From contig JACEFZ010018303.1 of the NCBI GenBank assembly GCA_014155875.1, forward strand, positions 1,466,501 to 1,530,500: a stretch of 64,000 bases of DNA. The letters run 5' to 3'. The first letter of the stretch is position 1, and every line of letters begins with the position of its first letter. The notes under the pieces were generated by a model. That model had not been told where the DNA came from. It saw only the letters and a list, made by a program, of their open reading frames with translations, and searched no databases. The stretch is from Cepaea nemoralis. Lineage: Eukaryota > Mollusca > Gastropoda > Stylommatophora > Helicidae. Shown here in pieces: positions 54,501-64,000 of this stretch. A program made the translations under genes and the position numbers.

Positions 54501-55164
54501 AATCTTACGCACTAATGAAACAATAATCACTGGTACCTTGCCATATTGACAGACGATAGTTTGATACATTGGCTTTAGAAAAAATGCACAATAACTACAA
54601 TCCTTGGCGGTAAGGCCAGGGATGGAATTATAACTCTAAGTAGCACAAAGTCTGGGTTAAATTACAGAGACCATGTGTTACCCATGCAGCATGATTCCTC
54701 TCTCGGCCTGCCTAGTTTACTCCAGAGGAAAGGTAACACCAGTACGTCTGGGACAAGCCAAGCGATGATACAACCTTATCAAATATACAACAAAAAAGGA
54801 CATAATTTATAGATCGCTATACCAAATAGTGTAGTATTTTTCTTCTTGTATTATTTGACGTCATATTTTGTTGTTAGTATTCTTGTTACATTATATTTCG
54901 TAGTTTCGTCTAGAAAATGGGGAGACCACGTAAAAGATTGGGCTATGGTTTCAAGAACAACCTTAGAGACATTAGTACCAACTTATAAAGATCATTAGAA
55001 AGAACGCATAAAAATTCTTTACATCTCCCCTTCACTGTGGTAGATGGAAGAAGAGAAGAATTCATGTGTTATTTCTGATGTTTTCTCGTTAGTACTCTTG
55101 TCATGTTTGATGCAGTGGTTATTTCTTATTTCTGTGTCAATTTATCAGAGTACTAAACTTTTGA
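54501..55164. other. Unassigned
   Basis: No feature recognised. Confidence 0.3.
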
Positions 55165-55322
55165 TGCGCTTAGGACGGGGTAGTTGAGGATCATCCCCTG
55201 CACCGGTCAGCTGGATTTAAATCTTAACTTCTCGTTCAAAAAGCAATGGCAAACTACTAAACGTAAAATTGCCCAGAAAATCAACGTGGGGTTGATAACG
55301 ATGTCCTGCAAAAACATGCCAT
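55165..55322 (+). repeat. Chimeric SINE: family C head, A/B tail
   Basis: CCCCTGCACCGGTCAGCTGG and TCTTAACTTCTCGTTC are family C; directly after come AAAGCAATGGCAAACTACTA, GTTGATAACGATGTCCTGCA of the A/B 3' domain. The switch is at about 55234. Confidence 0.75.
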
Positions 55323-55628
55323 GTTTGTTTACAACACCGTTCATCGGTAAATCCGATCTTACTGAAATGTGTAGCTAGACAACCGGAAGGTCGCACACAA
55401 CCGGGATTAACCCTCAAACTGGAACTATTTTTACCGACAGATCTCTTTTATGGCGACACGCTGCAGGTAACTGGCATTGTATACCCCGTGTGGCGGGGAG
55501 GGATCTGTTGACAAGTTACTTAATGGGACTTAGATTTTGCCTCGAATGTTGATACAACGACGTAGCTTCTGAGACCAGTAGTGATGGTTGGTGTTATTGT
55601 TGGTGGAAATTATGTTGAGAAATAGGGA
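55323..55628. other. Unassigned
   Basis: Nothing recognised. Confidence 0.3.
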
Positions 55629-55835
55629 GTCTCCGTGGCGAGTGGTCAAGCCGTTTGACTCGGGCTCCGAAGGTTGTGGATTCGATTCCGGGCCGCGTCC
55701 TTCGGTTCACGAGTGAAATTTTTCGGAGACTCCCATGTGGGTCGTCGCTAGAGCTACGGAGTTTCGTGCTTTGTGCGCTTTCCCCGCTGCGGAAAGAGAC
55801 CGAGCCATATGGGATAAAACCCGGTGCAGTAAAGT
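55629..55835 (+). repeat. SINE family D, best-preserved copy
   Basis: GAGTCTCCGTGGCGAGTGGT (A-box-like), GTGGATTCGATTCCGGGCCG (B-box-like), TTCGGAGACTCCCATGTGGG, AAACCCGGTGCAGTAAAG end. Confidence 0.85.
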
Positions 55836-56147
55836 TTATTCTGTCGACTTTTAAGAGACTTTTTTATGTTGAGAAATACAGGTATGATTTCTGTGAGTTA
55901 ATCCTGTATGAGTGAATGAACTAAGCGAATGGTAATCGTGCAGCAGATACCACCATGGGGACGCAGTGTGCCAGTTTTGACATATATTAAGTCACGTCAA
56001 AAGCGGCACACATGTTCCTATTCTGTGTCTTTCCTTATGAGGCAATTTTTTTAAAATACGCATTCTTCAAGACTCTGTTAACCTCTTCTTCTTCTGCTTC
56101 TTCGCCCTCCTCCACCTCCTTCTTCTCCTCTTATTATTCCTCGTGTC
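55836..56147. other. Unassigned, TTC-rich tract
   Basis: A CTTCTTCT-rich stretch at 56083-56130, otherwise nothing. Confidence 0.5.
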
Positions 56148-56452
56148 CTTGACTTGGGCACATAAATTACAAGTACATCAGAAGTCGGAGTTTGTTCACC
56201 CGATGGTGAGGGGCATTGGTAATAGAGAAAGCTAATTCACGCGCACATTGTTCGCAGTCCCGTATATCCACGCGGGGAAAACAGCAGCTGCGAGAATCGG
56301 CAGTGGATCGCGCTGGGCTGGTAACTTACGGGGGTATGTGAGCCGTCGTTCAGTAAGCTATGGCAAACTACTGAACGTAAAACTTGCCTAGTATATCAAC
56401 AGCAGCTGGAAAATGCTGGTGTTGACTGCAACGTCCTGTAAGGGATATCAAT
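56148..56452 (+). repeat. SINE C fragment followed by SINE B
   Basis: 56148-56249 is family C body and tail (GTGTCCTTGACTTGGGCACA); 56250-56452 is family B without the start of its head, ending ACGTCCTGTAAGGGATAT. The LINE tail begins on the next base. Confidence 0.8.
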
Positions 56453-57020
56453 CAATCAACCATGTATCCATGCCGGAAAGCATGACGGTCATGACTCACC
56501 ATTTCACTCGATCACTAGCGTCGTGGATCAGCTCAGTATTCCTGTCTCGACCATGCCATGTGGCCAAGCCATCCAGGTATTTCCTTCTCGGTCTTCCCCT
56601 TGGTCTGTTCCCTTCGATCTTGCCAGTTGTCACTAAGTTCTCCGATCCATTTCTTCTCATGATATGTCCAAAAATTTTTGACTGTCTACGTCTAATTTCT
56701 CTAATCAATTTACGATTTTCATTTGTCTCCTGTAGCACTTGGTCATTGGTTTTTCTGTCTGTCCATGGTATTATTTGCATTGTCCTCAGAAACCACATTT
56801 CTGCAGCCATCAGATGTTTTTCAGCTTGACTGCTCATTGTCCAAGTTTCACATCCATACAAAAGAACAGGCTCTATGTAGCACCTCAACACTCTTTTTCT
56901 CGTTTCAATTGCCATCTTTTTATTGGTCAGTATGTTTTTCATCTTGCTAAAGGCTGCTTTTGCCATGGCGATTCTTGTTCTAATCTCTTCAAGGCATCGC
57001 CCATCAGATGTTATGCAACA
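56453..57020 (-). pseudogene. RTE-like LINE C-terminal fragment
   Basis: Minus strand frame of 156 codons: MKNILTNKKMAIETRKRVLR, LLYGCETWTM, MQIIPWTDRK, FGHIMRRNGSEN, KYLDGLATWHGRDRN. The last codons are lost to a small change, and the tail is an ATTG-type repeat lying against the SINE B end. Truncated 5' near 57020. Confidence 0.9.
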
Positions 57021-57031
57021 TTTGAAAAAAA

Positions 57032-57105
57032 ATCCACACGCAAAATTCAGCCCAGTGCACCAAAAGCAGTATCACGTGTATGGACTGAGCTTGAGTTCTT
57101 CTAAC
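57032..57105 (+). repeat. SINE family C tail fragment
   Basis: CCACACGCAAAATTCAGCCC and GTGTATGGACTGAGCTTGAG match the family C 3' end. Confidence 0.65.
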
Positions 57106-57702
57106 GTTTTGTTAGCGAAAGAACTGGTCACCCCACCTCATAATACTGCAACCTAGTATATGTACAAGCCCCAGCGTCTCACAGCCGTGCGACAATTACG
57201 GGAATTATGTTTACCGTATACACTCGTCTCTGTATATATAGCACTTGCTGCGGTTACCGCTAGACTGCGTCGTAAAGATTGCCCAGTGTGACAGCTAATC
57301 GATAAGTTTACACCAAGCACGGATGCTGCCTTATTAGAACAATGTCCGCGGTACAAGGGCGGGTTCAAGGCTCTACTTGCTTATATACAGATAACGACCT
57401 GAGGGAACGGGCTGATTGCGATGTTTGTGTGTTCATCCTCGGCTTGTAGACATTGTGTTGGCTTCGCTGCTATGTGCCCGGTGTTTGCTTGCACAATACA
57501 CGACCAGCTACGCAAACTAACTAGAGAAATGAAAACAAATATGAGCGTTAATGGATACAGCAATGGAGAAGATATGTTATCATAACCATTGCCGTTTGTT
57601 GAAACACATACATCTTCTGTAATGATTCGGTTACAGTTATGAGCTTCACGTATCTGAATGTTTCATAAATATACCACGCAGTTGCATCCTCAATCGCTTC
57701 AA
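57106..57702. other. Unassigned
   Basis: No gene or repeat recognised. Confidence 0.3.
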
Positions 57703-58095
57703 TCTTAGTTTAGTTTAGTTGTTGGATCAACATCACGGCACACGGAGTAACCCATAAGTGCTCCGTTTTCCTCCTAAGTCAAACCTGAGTCTGGAGAAAC
57801 TCAGCTCAATGCACGAACTCCGTTGCATCGGCGAGGATCCTGAAATACTTGGGTAGATTTTTAACTGGCAATTTTGCCCTGGCAGCGCCGTTAGGCTACT
57901 CTTTTTCTATTTCCAACTGCCAAGGGATGTTTACGTGCGCAACAATACACACGGGCGTCCGATCTCACTACCCAGAGACCAGGGTAAATTTTATTACTTG
58001 AAGTCCAGGTGGATTTTTTAAATAAATCCCGGTCCTCACCTGGGCCTGAACCCGGGACCTCCAGCACTCGAGGTGGACACCATACCTCGAGACCA
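57703..58095 (-). repeat. SINE family G
   Basis: Minus strand: head GGCTGAGTGGTCTCGAGGTA with B-box-like GGGTTCAGGCCC, then the body and CTAAA-type tail shared with 31556. The body match starts near 57990, so the two copies differ in their heads. Confidence 0.8.
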
Positions 58096-58338
58096 CTCAG
58101 CCCCCCTTCAATCTAGTTCCCTCCTCTATTTCGCCCCCCTCTCTACCTCCGCCCCCTCTTTCTCTCTACATTCGCCCCTCTCTCTCTCCACTCCAATTTC
58201 TCTCTTCCAAATACATACACATTCACCCATACACAAACACACATACATACATACATACGTAATACCTAATTAATACCTACCTACGTATACAAAGCATACA
58301 TATGACCGTATGTCCAATGTCCGTCCATTCACCCATGC
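58096..58338. other. CT-rich and CATA-rich unassigned DNA
   Basis: Pyrimidine-rich to 58200, then ACATACATAC repeats to ~58260. Confidence 0.6.
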
Positions 58339-58560
58339 GTGCATGCATACACGAGAAGAAATGGATTGGAGAATTTGGTGACAACTGGTAAGATCGAGGG
58401 GAACAGACCACGGGGAAGACCTAGAAGCAAGTACCTGGATGGCTTGGCCTTGTGGCATGGTCGAGACAGAAACACGGAGCTGATCCACGACTCTGGTGAT
58501 CGAGTGAGATGGCAGAACATGACCGCCCACGCTTACCGGCATGGCACATGATGGATGGAT
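58339..58560 (+). pseudogene. RTE-like LINE 3' end
   Basis: Uninterrupted last ~68 codons (RRNGLENLVTTGKIEGNRPR to HAYRHGT stop), then a GATG repeat. One of the cleanest copies. Confidence 0.9.
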
Positions 58561-58563
58561 ACC

Positions 58564-58598
<35 letters not shown>

Positions 58599-58600
58599 TA
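58564..58600. repeat. (CA)n microsatellite
   Basis: About 17 CA dinucleotides. Confidence 0.95.
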
Positions 58601-58695
58601 CAACACAGTTCACGAAAGCTGACATAAACTAATAATTACCTGTCTTTGTCACAAACAAGGCGATAAAAAAAAAGAAGTTATTGTTTGATATTGTT

Positions 58696-59208
58696 CTTCT
58701 TCTCTCTTCTTCTTCTTCAGCATTCCGAGCCATTGAGGTTCTTTGCTGCAAATACAATCTGTCTCCATTCGTCTCTCTGGTGGACCTTCTCTTGCCAGTC
58801 GTTGATTCCAAGTGCTTGTAGGTCTGTATGTATATTATCTCTCCACCGCCTTCTTGGTCTACCTCGGGGTCTACGGTCATTTATTTCCTGAGTGTAAGCG
58901 AGTTTTGTTTCCCTATTATCTTCCATTCTTTCTATATGCCCCAGCCATTGTAGTCTATTAGCCTTCATGATACCAGTGATTAGCGGGGACTTAAACAAAT
59001 CATAAATGTCTTTGTTACTTCTTCTTTTCCACTCTCCACTTTGTGTATCCCTAATGGGTCCAAAGATGCGTCTTAAAATTTTGTTCTCAAAGGTTTGTAA
59101 CAAGGCTTCGTCTCCTTTCGTTGTACTCCAGGTTTCAGAGCCATACAGCACAACTGGTCTGATCAGTGTTTTGTATATTGTGATTTTGGTGTTACGAGAT
59201 AGCGCCAT
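58696..59208 (-). mobile_element. 5'-truncated LINE (ENKILRRIFGP family), second copy
   Basis: Exactly bounded by the 10-bp direct repeat TGATATTGTT (58686-58695 and 59209-59218). The minus-strand frame (163 codons, SRNTKITIYKTLIRPVVLYG to GSEC) matches 47014 almost base for base, so both insertions are recent. GAA-type tail (TTC at 58696-58717). Confidence 0.93.
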
Positions 59209-59218
59209 TGATATTGTT

Positions 59219-59459
59219 GGCAGTATAAAATCAGATATCGTCTTATTTGGTTTAGCTTCTATTGAATAATAAATATGTGGTACGGGCGCTAGTTTGGCAA
59301 CGCTTCATGGTTAGAAAACCTAACGCAACAGAATAGTTGTCTGTATGGATTCTCGTACATACATTAGCGTCTCGCTGGCAATACAGGGTTCGTGCACTGA
59401 GCCGTGGCCTTAGTTCCGTTTGAACATGGATACCACAGCACAAACAGCGTCTCTTCTTA
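59219..59459. other. Unassigned
   Basis: Nothing recognised. Confidence 0.3.
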
Positions 59460-59700
59460 CGGGTTAATGGTTTAGACGCGATTAAGGGCGCCGGGTTTAC
59501 CTCATCTAGTTCGGTCTCTCGCGACAGAACAGCTAGCAGCCTTTCTGAGAGTATTGCACAGAGCAAAACTCCGTAGTCCTAGGGTAACACCCAGGATTTT
59601 GCGGACAAATTGCACTCATGGCTTGGACAACACAGTCCGAAAACTAACTCACGACCTTTAGTGCGCGAGGCTGACGGTTTGGCGACTTCGCCACGGTGAC
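59460..59700 (-). repeat. SINE family D, diverged
   Basis: Minus strand: GGTCACCGTGGCGAAGTCGC head, ACGGAGTTTTGCTCTGTGCA body, AACCCGGCGCCCTTAATC end. Confidence 0.7.
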
Positions 59701-60559
59701 CATCGGTGGTGTCCGCTGAGACGTCATTTCTCAATCATTTTGACTCTGCGCTGAAAGTGGTCTCTGGATACAACCAGCCAGCCAGCCAATCAGTTAGCCA
59801 ACCAACCAAAGGCCAATCAACTCACCACCAGTCAATCAATCAATCAATCAGTCAATCAATCAGTGACTATCTGTACAAGCCTATCTACATTTCAGTGTGT
59901 GAATCTGTCGGCCTCACAGCTTCTGTTGATGAAATGATCGTCACCAGTCGGTAAAGCAATTTATAGCAATTAATACACATTCCCACCTCCCCCGTGTATA
60001 TAGCAGCTGGCCTGGCGCACACCCTACCTGGAGCCGTGTATCAGGCACACAGACGCGACCTGCCAATAGCAACAAGAGTGAATCATGCATCGATGGCTGT
60101 TGATGCTGTGTGCACGTTCTATTTGACCAATAAAAGCCACTGTGTTGCGGATTTCCCCTTTTCTATTTGTGTAATATGATCCTTGTTTGAAAACGGAGAC
60201 GTCTGTTGTATTCGATGATGACATTTTGTTAGGAGGGTAATTTCATGAGTCGTCGCCGTTTGTACAGCCTGTGTGTGGATTATAACAAATTACTAATATG
60301 TATGGGAACATTTCTGACCGATTCAGACACAATGAAATATACATGTTAGTTATGTTTAAATGAAATTCCAGTCATCTTCTTCAAGCTGGCACACACACAG
60401 AAAGAATCCTATACGCATGTATTGAAGCAGTCTTATAATTTGAGTACTGTAGAGGTGGAATGGTTAGATACATTTGCACATCGTGATGGGCATTACTAGA
60501 AAGATCACGATAATGTAATAGGGTGTGAATCTCCCTTTTTCTCATTGGCACTCAGACCT
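59701..60559. other. Unassigned, short CAAT/CAGC-type repeats
   Basis: 59777-59870 is rich in CAGCCAGCCAGCCAATCAG and CAATCAATCAATCAATCAG. The rest shows no gene. Confidence 0.5.
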
Positions 60560-60660
60560 TGGCGTTGTTAAAAGCGAGGGGATCGATTAGCGGCACTAAG
60601 GTTTACCTTATCGGTCTCAGTCTCCCTCAGCAGAACGGCAAGTCGTTTGTCTAATCAACC
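60560..60660 (-). repeat. SINE family D fragment
   Basis: AAGGTTTACCTTATCGGTCT and TCAGCAGAACGGCAAG on the plus strand resemble the 3' part of the family D copy at 59460. Confidence 0.45.
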
Positions 60661-60681
60661 ATGAAATTGACTCATCGCGGA

Positions 60682-60905
60682 CTTAGGGGGTTTGTGAACG
60701 CATTTCCACAATTTCCCGACATACCGTGTCGAGGGCTAGAAATCAGCCACAGGTGATTTGGAATCAGATCGCTTTGCGTTGGTTTCGATGGTATGAGCGA
60801 CGGCCGTTCAGAAAGCAATGGCAAACCACTAAGCGTAAATCGCCCAGTAAATCGCAAGTAGCCAATACATGTTAGGGTTGACGACAACGTCCTGTAAAAG
60901 ACAGC
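60682..60905 (+). repeat. SINE family A
   Basis: CTTAGGGGGTTTGTGAACGC head side, CGTTCAGAAAGCAATGGCAA, GGGTTGACGACAACGTCCTG. Head diverged. Confidence 0.82.
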
Positions 60906-61119
60906 TTGTTTATAGTGGGGATCAGACTACCACTTTACAGATGTCTAGGAAGTCATGATTCGACAACTCACGGATGATTCAGCACCGAGTGCAGGCAAGG
61001 AACACCACCTGCATCAGTTAGTGGATGCGGTTGATGTACACATTGCACTGTGCCATCATCTAGGGTTAGAATTAAACTTTCAAGACTTCAGAATTTATCG
61101 TCATTTCAAAGAAGTCAGA
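60906..61119. other. Unassigned
   Basis: Nothing recognised. Confidence 0.3.
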
Positions 61120-61800
61120 AATATCACATTGTAACTTTCACGAAAATTGGGAAGATTCTTAAACAAGTGAGTCGGTATAACAATCCATGGATAGTTGTAA
61201 CTTGCGATAGACCATGTTTTGTAGAGACTAGAACAAGAATCGCTGTGGCAAAGAAAGCCTTTTGCAAGGTGGAAAGCATACTCATAAATAAAACGCTGCC
61301 AAATGCCATGAGAAGAAGAAGAGTTGAAATGAGAATCTATACTGCTGTATACATGTGAGTCATGAACAATAAGCAGATGAGATGAAAAGCATTTGGTAGT
61401 AGTGATTATTGATGTCTGAGGCAAATACAAAAACATACCATGAAATACAGAAAAACTGTGAGGCAGTCCTTGGAGAAACAAATGAAAAACTGTAATTGAT
61501 TATAGGAAATAGACGTAGGCAGTCAAGATTCCGTTGCCCACATCATGAGGAAAAATTCACTTGAAAACTTGGTGACAGCTGACGAAATTGATGAGGAAAA
61601 ATTAACTTGAAAACTTGGTGACTGCCGACTTCTCTTCTTTCGTCCGCTAGGTGACAGCTGACGAAATTGATGAGGAAAAAAAGAGCAATGGGAAGGCCAG
61701 CAGAAGAAAAAGACTTTTATGATTTGGCTACATGGCATAACCAGAACAAAAATAAGACTCCAGTGACCGTATGAGATTGGGGGGGGGGGGGGGGCTGAAT
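61120..61800 (+). pseudogene. RTE-like LINE fragment, heavily decayed
   Basis: ACTAGAACAAGAATCGCTGT, GGAGAAACAAATGAAAAACT and GACGTAGGCAGTCAAGATTC align in order with 41600-42000, broken by stops, a ~100-bp local duplication (about 61556-61690) and a G-run at 61779. Confidence 0.75.
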
Positions 61801-62454
61801 AGCTGATCGACATGACACTTGATGATGATAATGAACGGGGGGAAAGGGGGGGGGGGTCTGAGTACACACATGGAAGAAGCAGCTGAATTTAGGCGATGCA
61901 CGATAAGACGGGATGGTTAGTGACATCATCTTATCGCCACAGATAGAGCCTCACATGGGCAGAACGCCCACAAACCTGCCCTTTGTGTTAGTTAGGTTTT
62001 CCAGCTCTAATAGAGGGACCATAGTACGCCGGGCACGTCAGACCGCGATGACTTCTTTCATACTTGTTTGCCGGGAGTAAAAATAGGAGAAAAGACCTGC
62101 GTATGTTCTGGCAGCATGTCAAAACTCCTTGCCACAGTTGCAGCTGTGTGCAGAGTTAAGATTAGCAGAGAAATTTAAATAAACCGAGGCTTATCGTGTT
62201 TGTTGCTGTTGTTGTTGATGTTGTTGTTGGGAAATTGATTGATTAATGAAACCCTTTTTTTTTACCCAGGTCGGTGACTTCCTATGCTGTTTCTGGATAG
62301 TTAGTTCTTCATCGTATGTATGCGACAGATTTCATTCTGATCTGACATTTGTGTTGCATAGCATTGTCAGGTGTGTTTATATAATTGTGTTTGAGTGACG
62401 GCTAATCCTACTCACACCCCCCCCCCCCCCTCTCCAGCGGCAGGTTGTAGTCTC
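61801..62454. other. Unassigned
   Basis: G-rich run at 61840-61857, a GTTGTTGTTG stretch near 62205-62230 and a C-run at 62417-62430. No gene. Confidence 0.4.
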
Positions 62455-62620
62455 GGAGAGCCGTGGTTGCCCAGTGGCTATAGCACCGGCTTGCCAGTCC
62501 GTTTGTCATGTATTCGCATCCCCATGGACACGGGGATTGATTTTACATTGTCACGGGCACCCGGGCTACGCCGGCCTAAAATAGACACCCGGGAATGTCA
62601 CTAGAAGTAAATACAGCGGC
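62455..62620 (+). repeat. tRNA-like SINE head, family unassigned
   Basis: GTGGTTGCCCAGTGGCTATA is A-box-like and TATTCGCATCCCC is near a B box. Single copy here. Confidence 0.4.
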
Positions 62621-62799
62621 ATGAAATTGATAATATCACACACCGAGCGCCGAGTGGTGTGTACAACACGGGGCTAACATACCCAGTACGCTTCCGGTTG
62701 CGGACAAGGGTCCGATGCTACTGTGTTCGGTTCTAACCCCGGGCACCTGTAGCTTTCAGTGTGTTTACTTTCTCCTGTTCCTCGTTTGCATTGGGACCG
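62621..62799. other. Unassigned
   Basis: A CGAGTGGTGTGTACAACACG stretch looks like another tRNA-like head, but too weak to call. Confidence 0.3.
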
Positions 62800-62945
62800 T
62801 AACCTTCCTATAAGTTACAGGCGATAGGTTCAACTTCATTGCACTGGGTTTACCCCATTTGACCCGGTCTCTGACCACATAACGTCAAGCTGCCTGCAGA
62901 GAGCATCGCACAGAGCACGAACTTCATAGCTCCAGCGATGGTTGC
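62800..62945 (-). repeat. SINE family D fragment
   Basis: Plus strand TTCATTGCACTGGGTTTACC and GCACAGAGCACGAACTTCAT are the complement of the family D end. Confidence 0.7.
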
Positions 62946-63344
62946 GCGTGTCCATGAATCTCTTCATATTGTTTTGTTTTTGAATTCTGCGAGAGCTGAT
63001 CAGTACCTGCGGAGAAGTGATAGTTTCAAGTACGAAGAATATGGCCTTTGAAAACGACCATTCAACCAGGATAGTAGATGAGGTCACACACGTTCACACG
63101 AAATGTGGATAGGTGAAATAATAACTCATACATATAATTAATTACTGATGTAATGGTTATGGCGTTACGCCGACAATGGCTTGAACATGGTAGGATGAGG
63201 GTTTGCAGTTCTAGACGTCCGCTACGAGAGGGAAAGGCTTATTCCTTCTTGCACTCAGGTCCACACAATGTGATGATCATAACGCTTCACAAACCCACAC
63301 CAGTTCTACTGCACTCATTTGTTTAAAAAAAAAGTCGTTTAAAA
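62946..63344. other. Unassigned
   Basis: No feature recognised. Confidence 0.3.
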
Positions 63345-63560
63345 ATCGACAGGGTCGACTTCATTAACCGGATTGTATCCCTATGGCTCAGTCTCTTTCT
63401 GCAGCGCGGACAGCGTCGCACAAAGCACGAACTCTGTATCTCCAGCGACAACCCTCGGGAGTCTCCGAAAAACTGCACTCGTGAACCGAAGGACGTGGCC
63501 CGGAATCAAACCCACTACCGTCGGAGCCTGAGTCAGACGGCTTGACTACTTCGCCATGGA
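63345..63560 (-). repeat. SINE family D, near full length
   Basis: Minus strand: GTATCCATGGCGAAGTAGTC head, GGTAGTGGGTTTGATTCCGG B-box region, TTCGGAGACTCCCGAGGGTT, GAGATACAGAGTTCGTGCTT. Confidence 0.85.
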
Positions 63561-63649
63561 TACTCCCACTCATTTGTTATGACTATATATTAGTATTTGG
63601 TGTAGCATGAGACGTTTATGAGTGTTGATCCACATTGATATGAGCAGAG
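63561..63649. other. Unassigned
   Basis: Nothing recognised. Confidence 0.3.
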
Positions 63650-63800
63650 GAAAGAAGTTAAGAATAGGGGACACACTAGACAATATACTCATTGAAAGTT
63701 ATGTAACCACACCTAAATTCGAACCTGTCGCCTCCAGATAACAACAGCTGCTGGTTGAAGGAATGAGTACACTTCAGCGCACGGTCAGCTCGCCTAGTAT
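63650..63800 (-). repeat. SINE family J fragment
   Basis: ACACACTAGACAATATACTC and TTCGAACCTGTCGCCTCCAG match 9540-9660. Confidence 0.55.
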
Positions 63801-64000
63801 TTGGTAATGCAGTTCATTAACTGGTTTGATTTTCCCACCAGAATGAGTTAACGGCGGTGTGATATCCTTGACATCTGCTGAGGAATAATTGATGACGTCC
63901 TGACTGTGACATGGCAGCAAATGCTTGCCGAATACTCACTCGCACTCGAACACGGACATTAACACGCCCTCGACCACCTGCTCGCGGCCGGTACCGGGCC
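63801..64000. other. Unassigned
   Basis: Nothing recognised to the window end. Confidence 0.3.

Overview
This is animal nuclear DNA. It has no bacterial-style operons, coding density is very low, and most of the recognisable sequence is transposable elements, tRNA-derived SINE-like repeats, satellites and microsatellites. The mix (a Ty3/gypsy element with integrase ahead of reverse transcriptase, a Nimb/I-type LINE, RTE-like LINE ends, a Penelope-like element, Tigger and hAT elements, many SINE families) fits a mollusc, probably a marine gastropod. That assignment is inference. The single confident host gene signal is the first coding exon of a kindlin/fermitin gene at 33590-33734 (+), with a good splice donor. 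No second kindlin exon was recognised, so the right-hand 30 kb may be intron 1, filled with mobile DNA.

Layout. 1-5900: a 1.67-kb non-coding retroposon (598-2263) with a 13-bp target duplication and an AAG tail, then a TA-rich minisatellite and several SINEs. 5930-8170: a decayed Penelope-like element split at a TA by a 1.1-kb Tigger element. 8386-9781: a 3' fragment of the Nimb LINE and several SINEs. 9782-17672: a complete LTR retrotransposon on the minus strand with 5-bp target duplications, in the order gag, protease, integrase, reverse transcriptase/RNase H (Gmr1-like). It has identical LTR sequence outside one indel but several frame breaks. 18539-22750: an apparently complete Nimb/I-like LINE with an intact 1323-codon ORF (endonuclease, reverse transcriptase, RNase H). 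23033-23560: tetranucleotide repeats. 25101-25536: a hAT MITE. 26771-29788: a 3-kb array of a 38-bp satellite. 32500-33740: the kindlin 5' region and exon.

33741-64000: probable intron or flanking DNA. It holds a 2.4-kb minisatellite of 57/59-bp units with a 517-bp higher-order repeat (37150-39598), two more hAT MITEs, nine RTE-like LINE 3' fragments (including a head-to-head pair at 41127-42212), two copies of a second LINE family, and dozens of SINEs. One copy of the second LINE carries a 70-bp inverted copy of its own flanking DNA.

The repeats interact. SINE families A and B share a 3' domain but have different tRNA-like heads. Three apparently unrelated families end in GAA repeats. SINE 3' ends served as landing sites for the LTR element and an RTE-like LINE. 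Identifications rest on reading motifs by eye; no database search was possible. SINE letters A-J are local labels.
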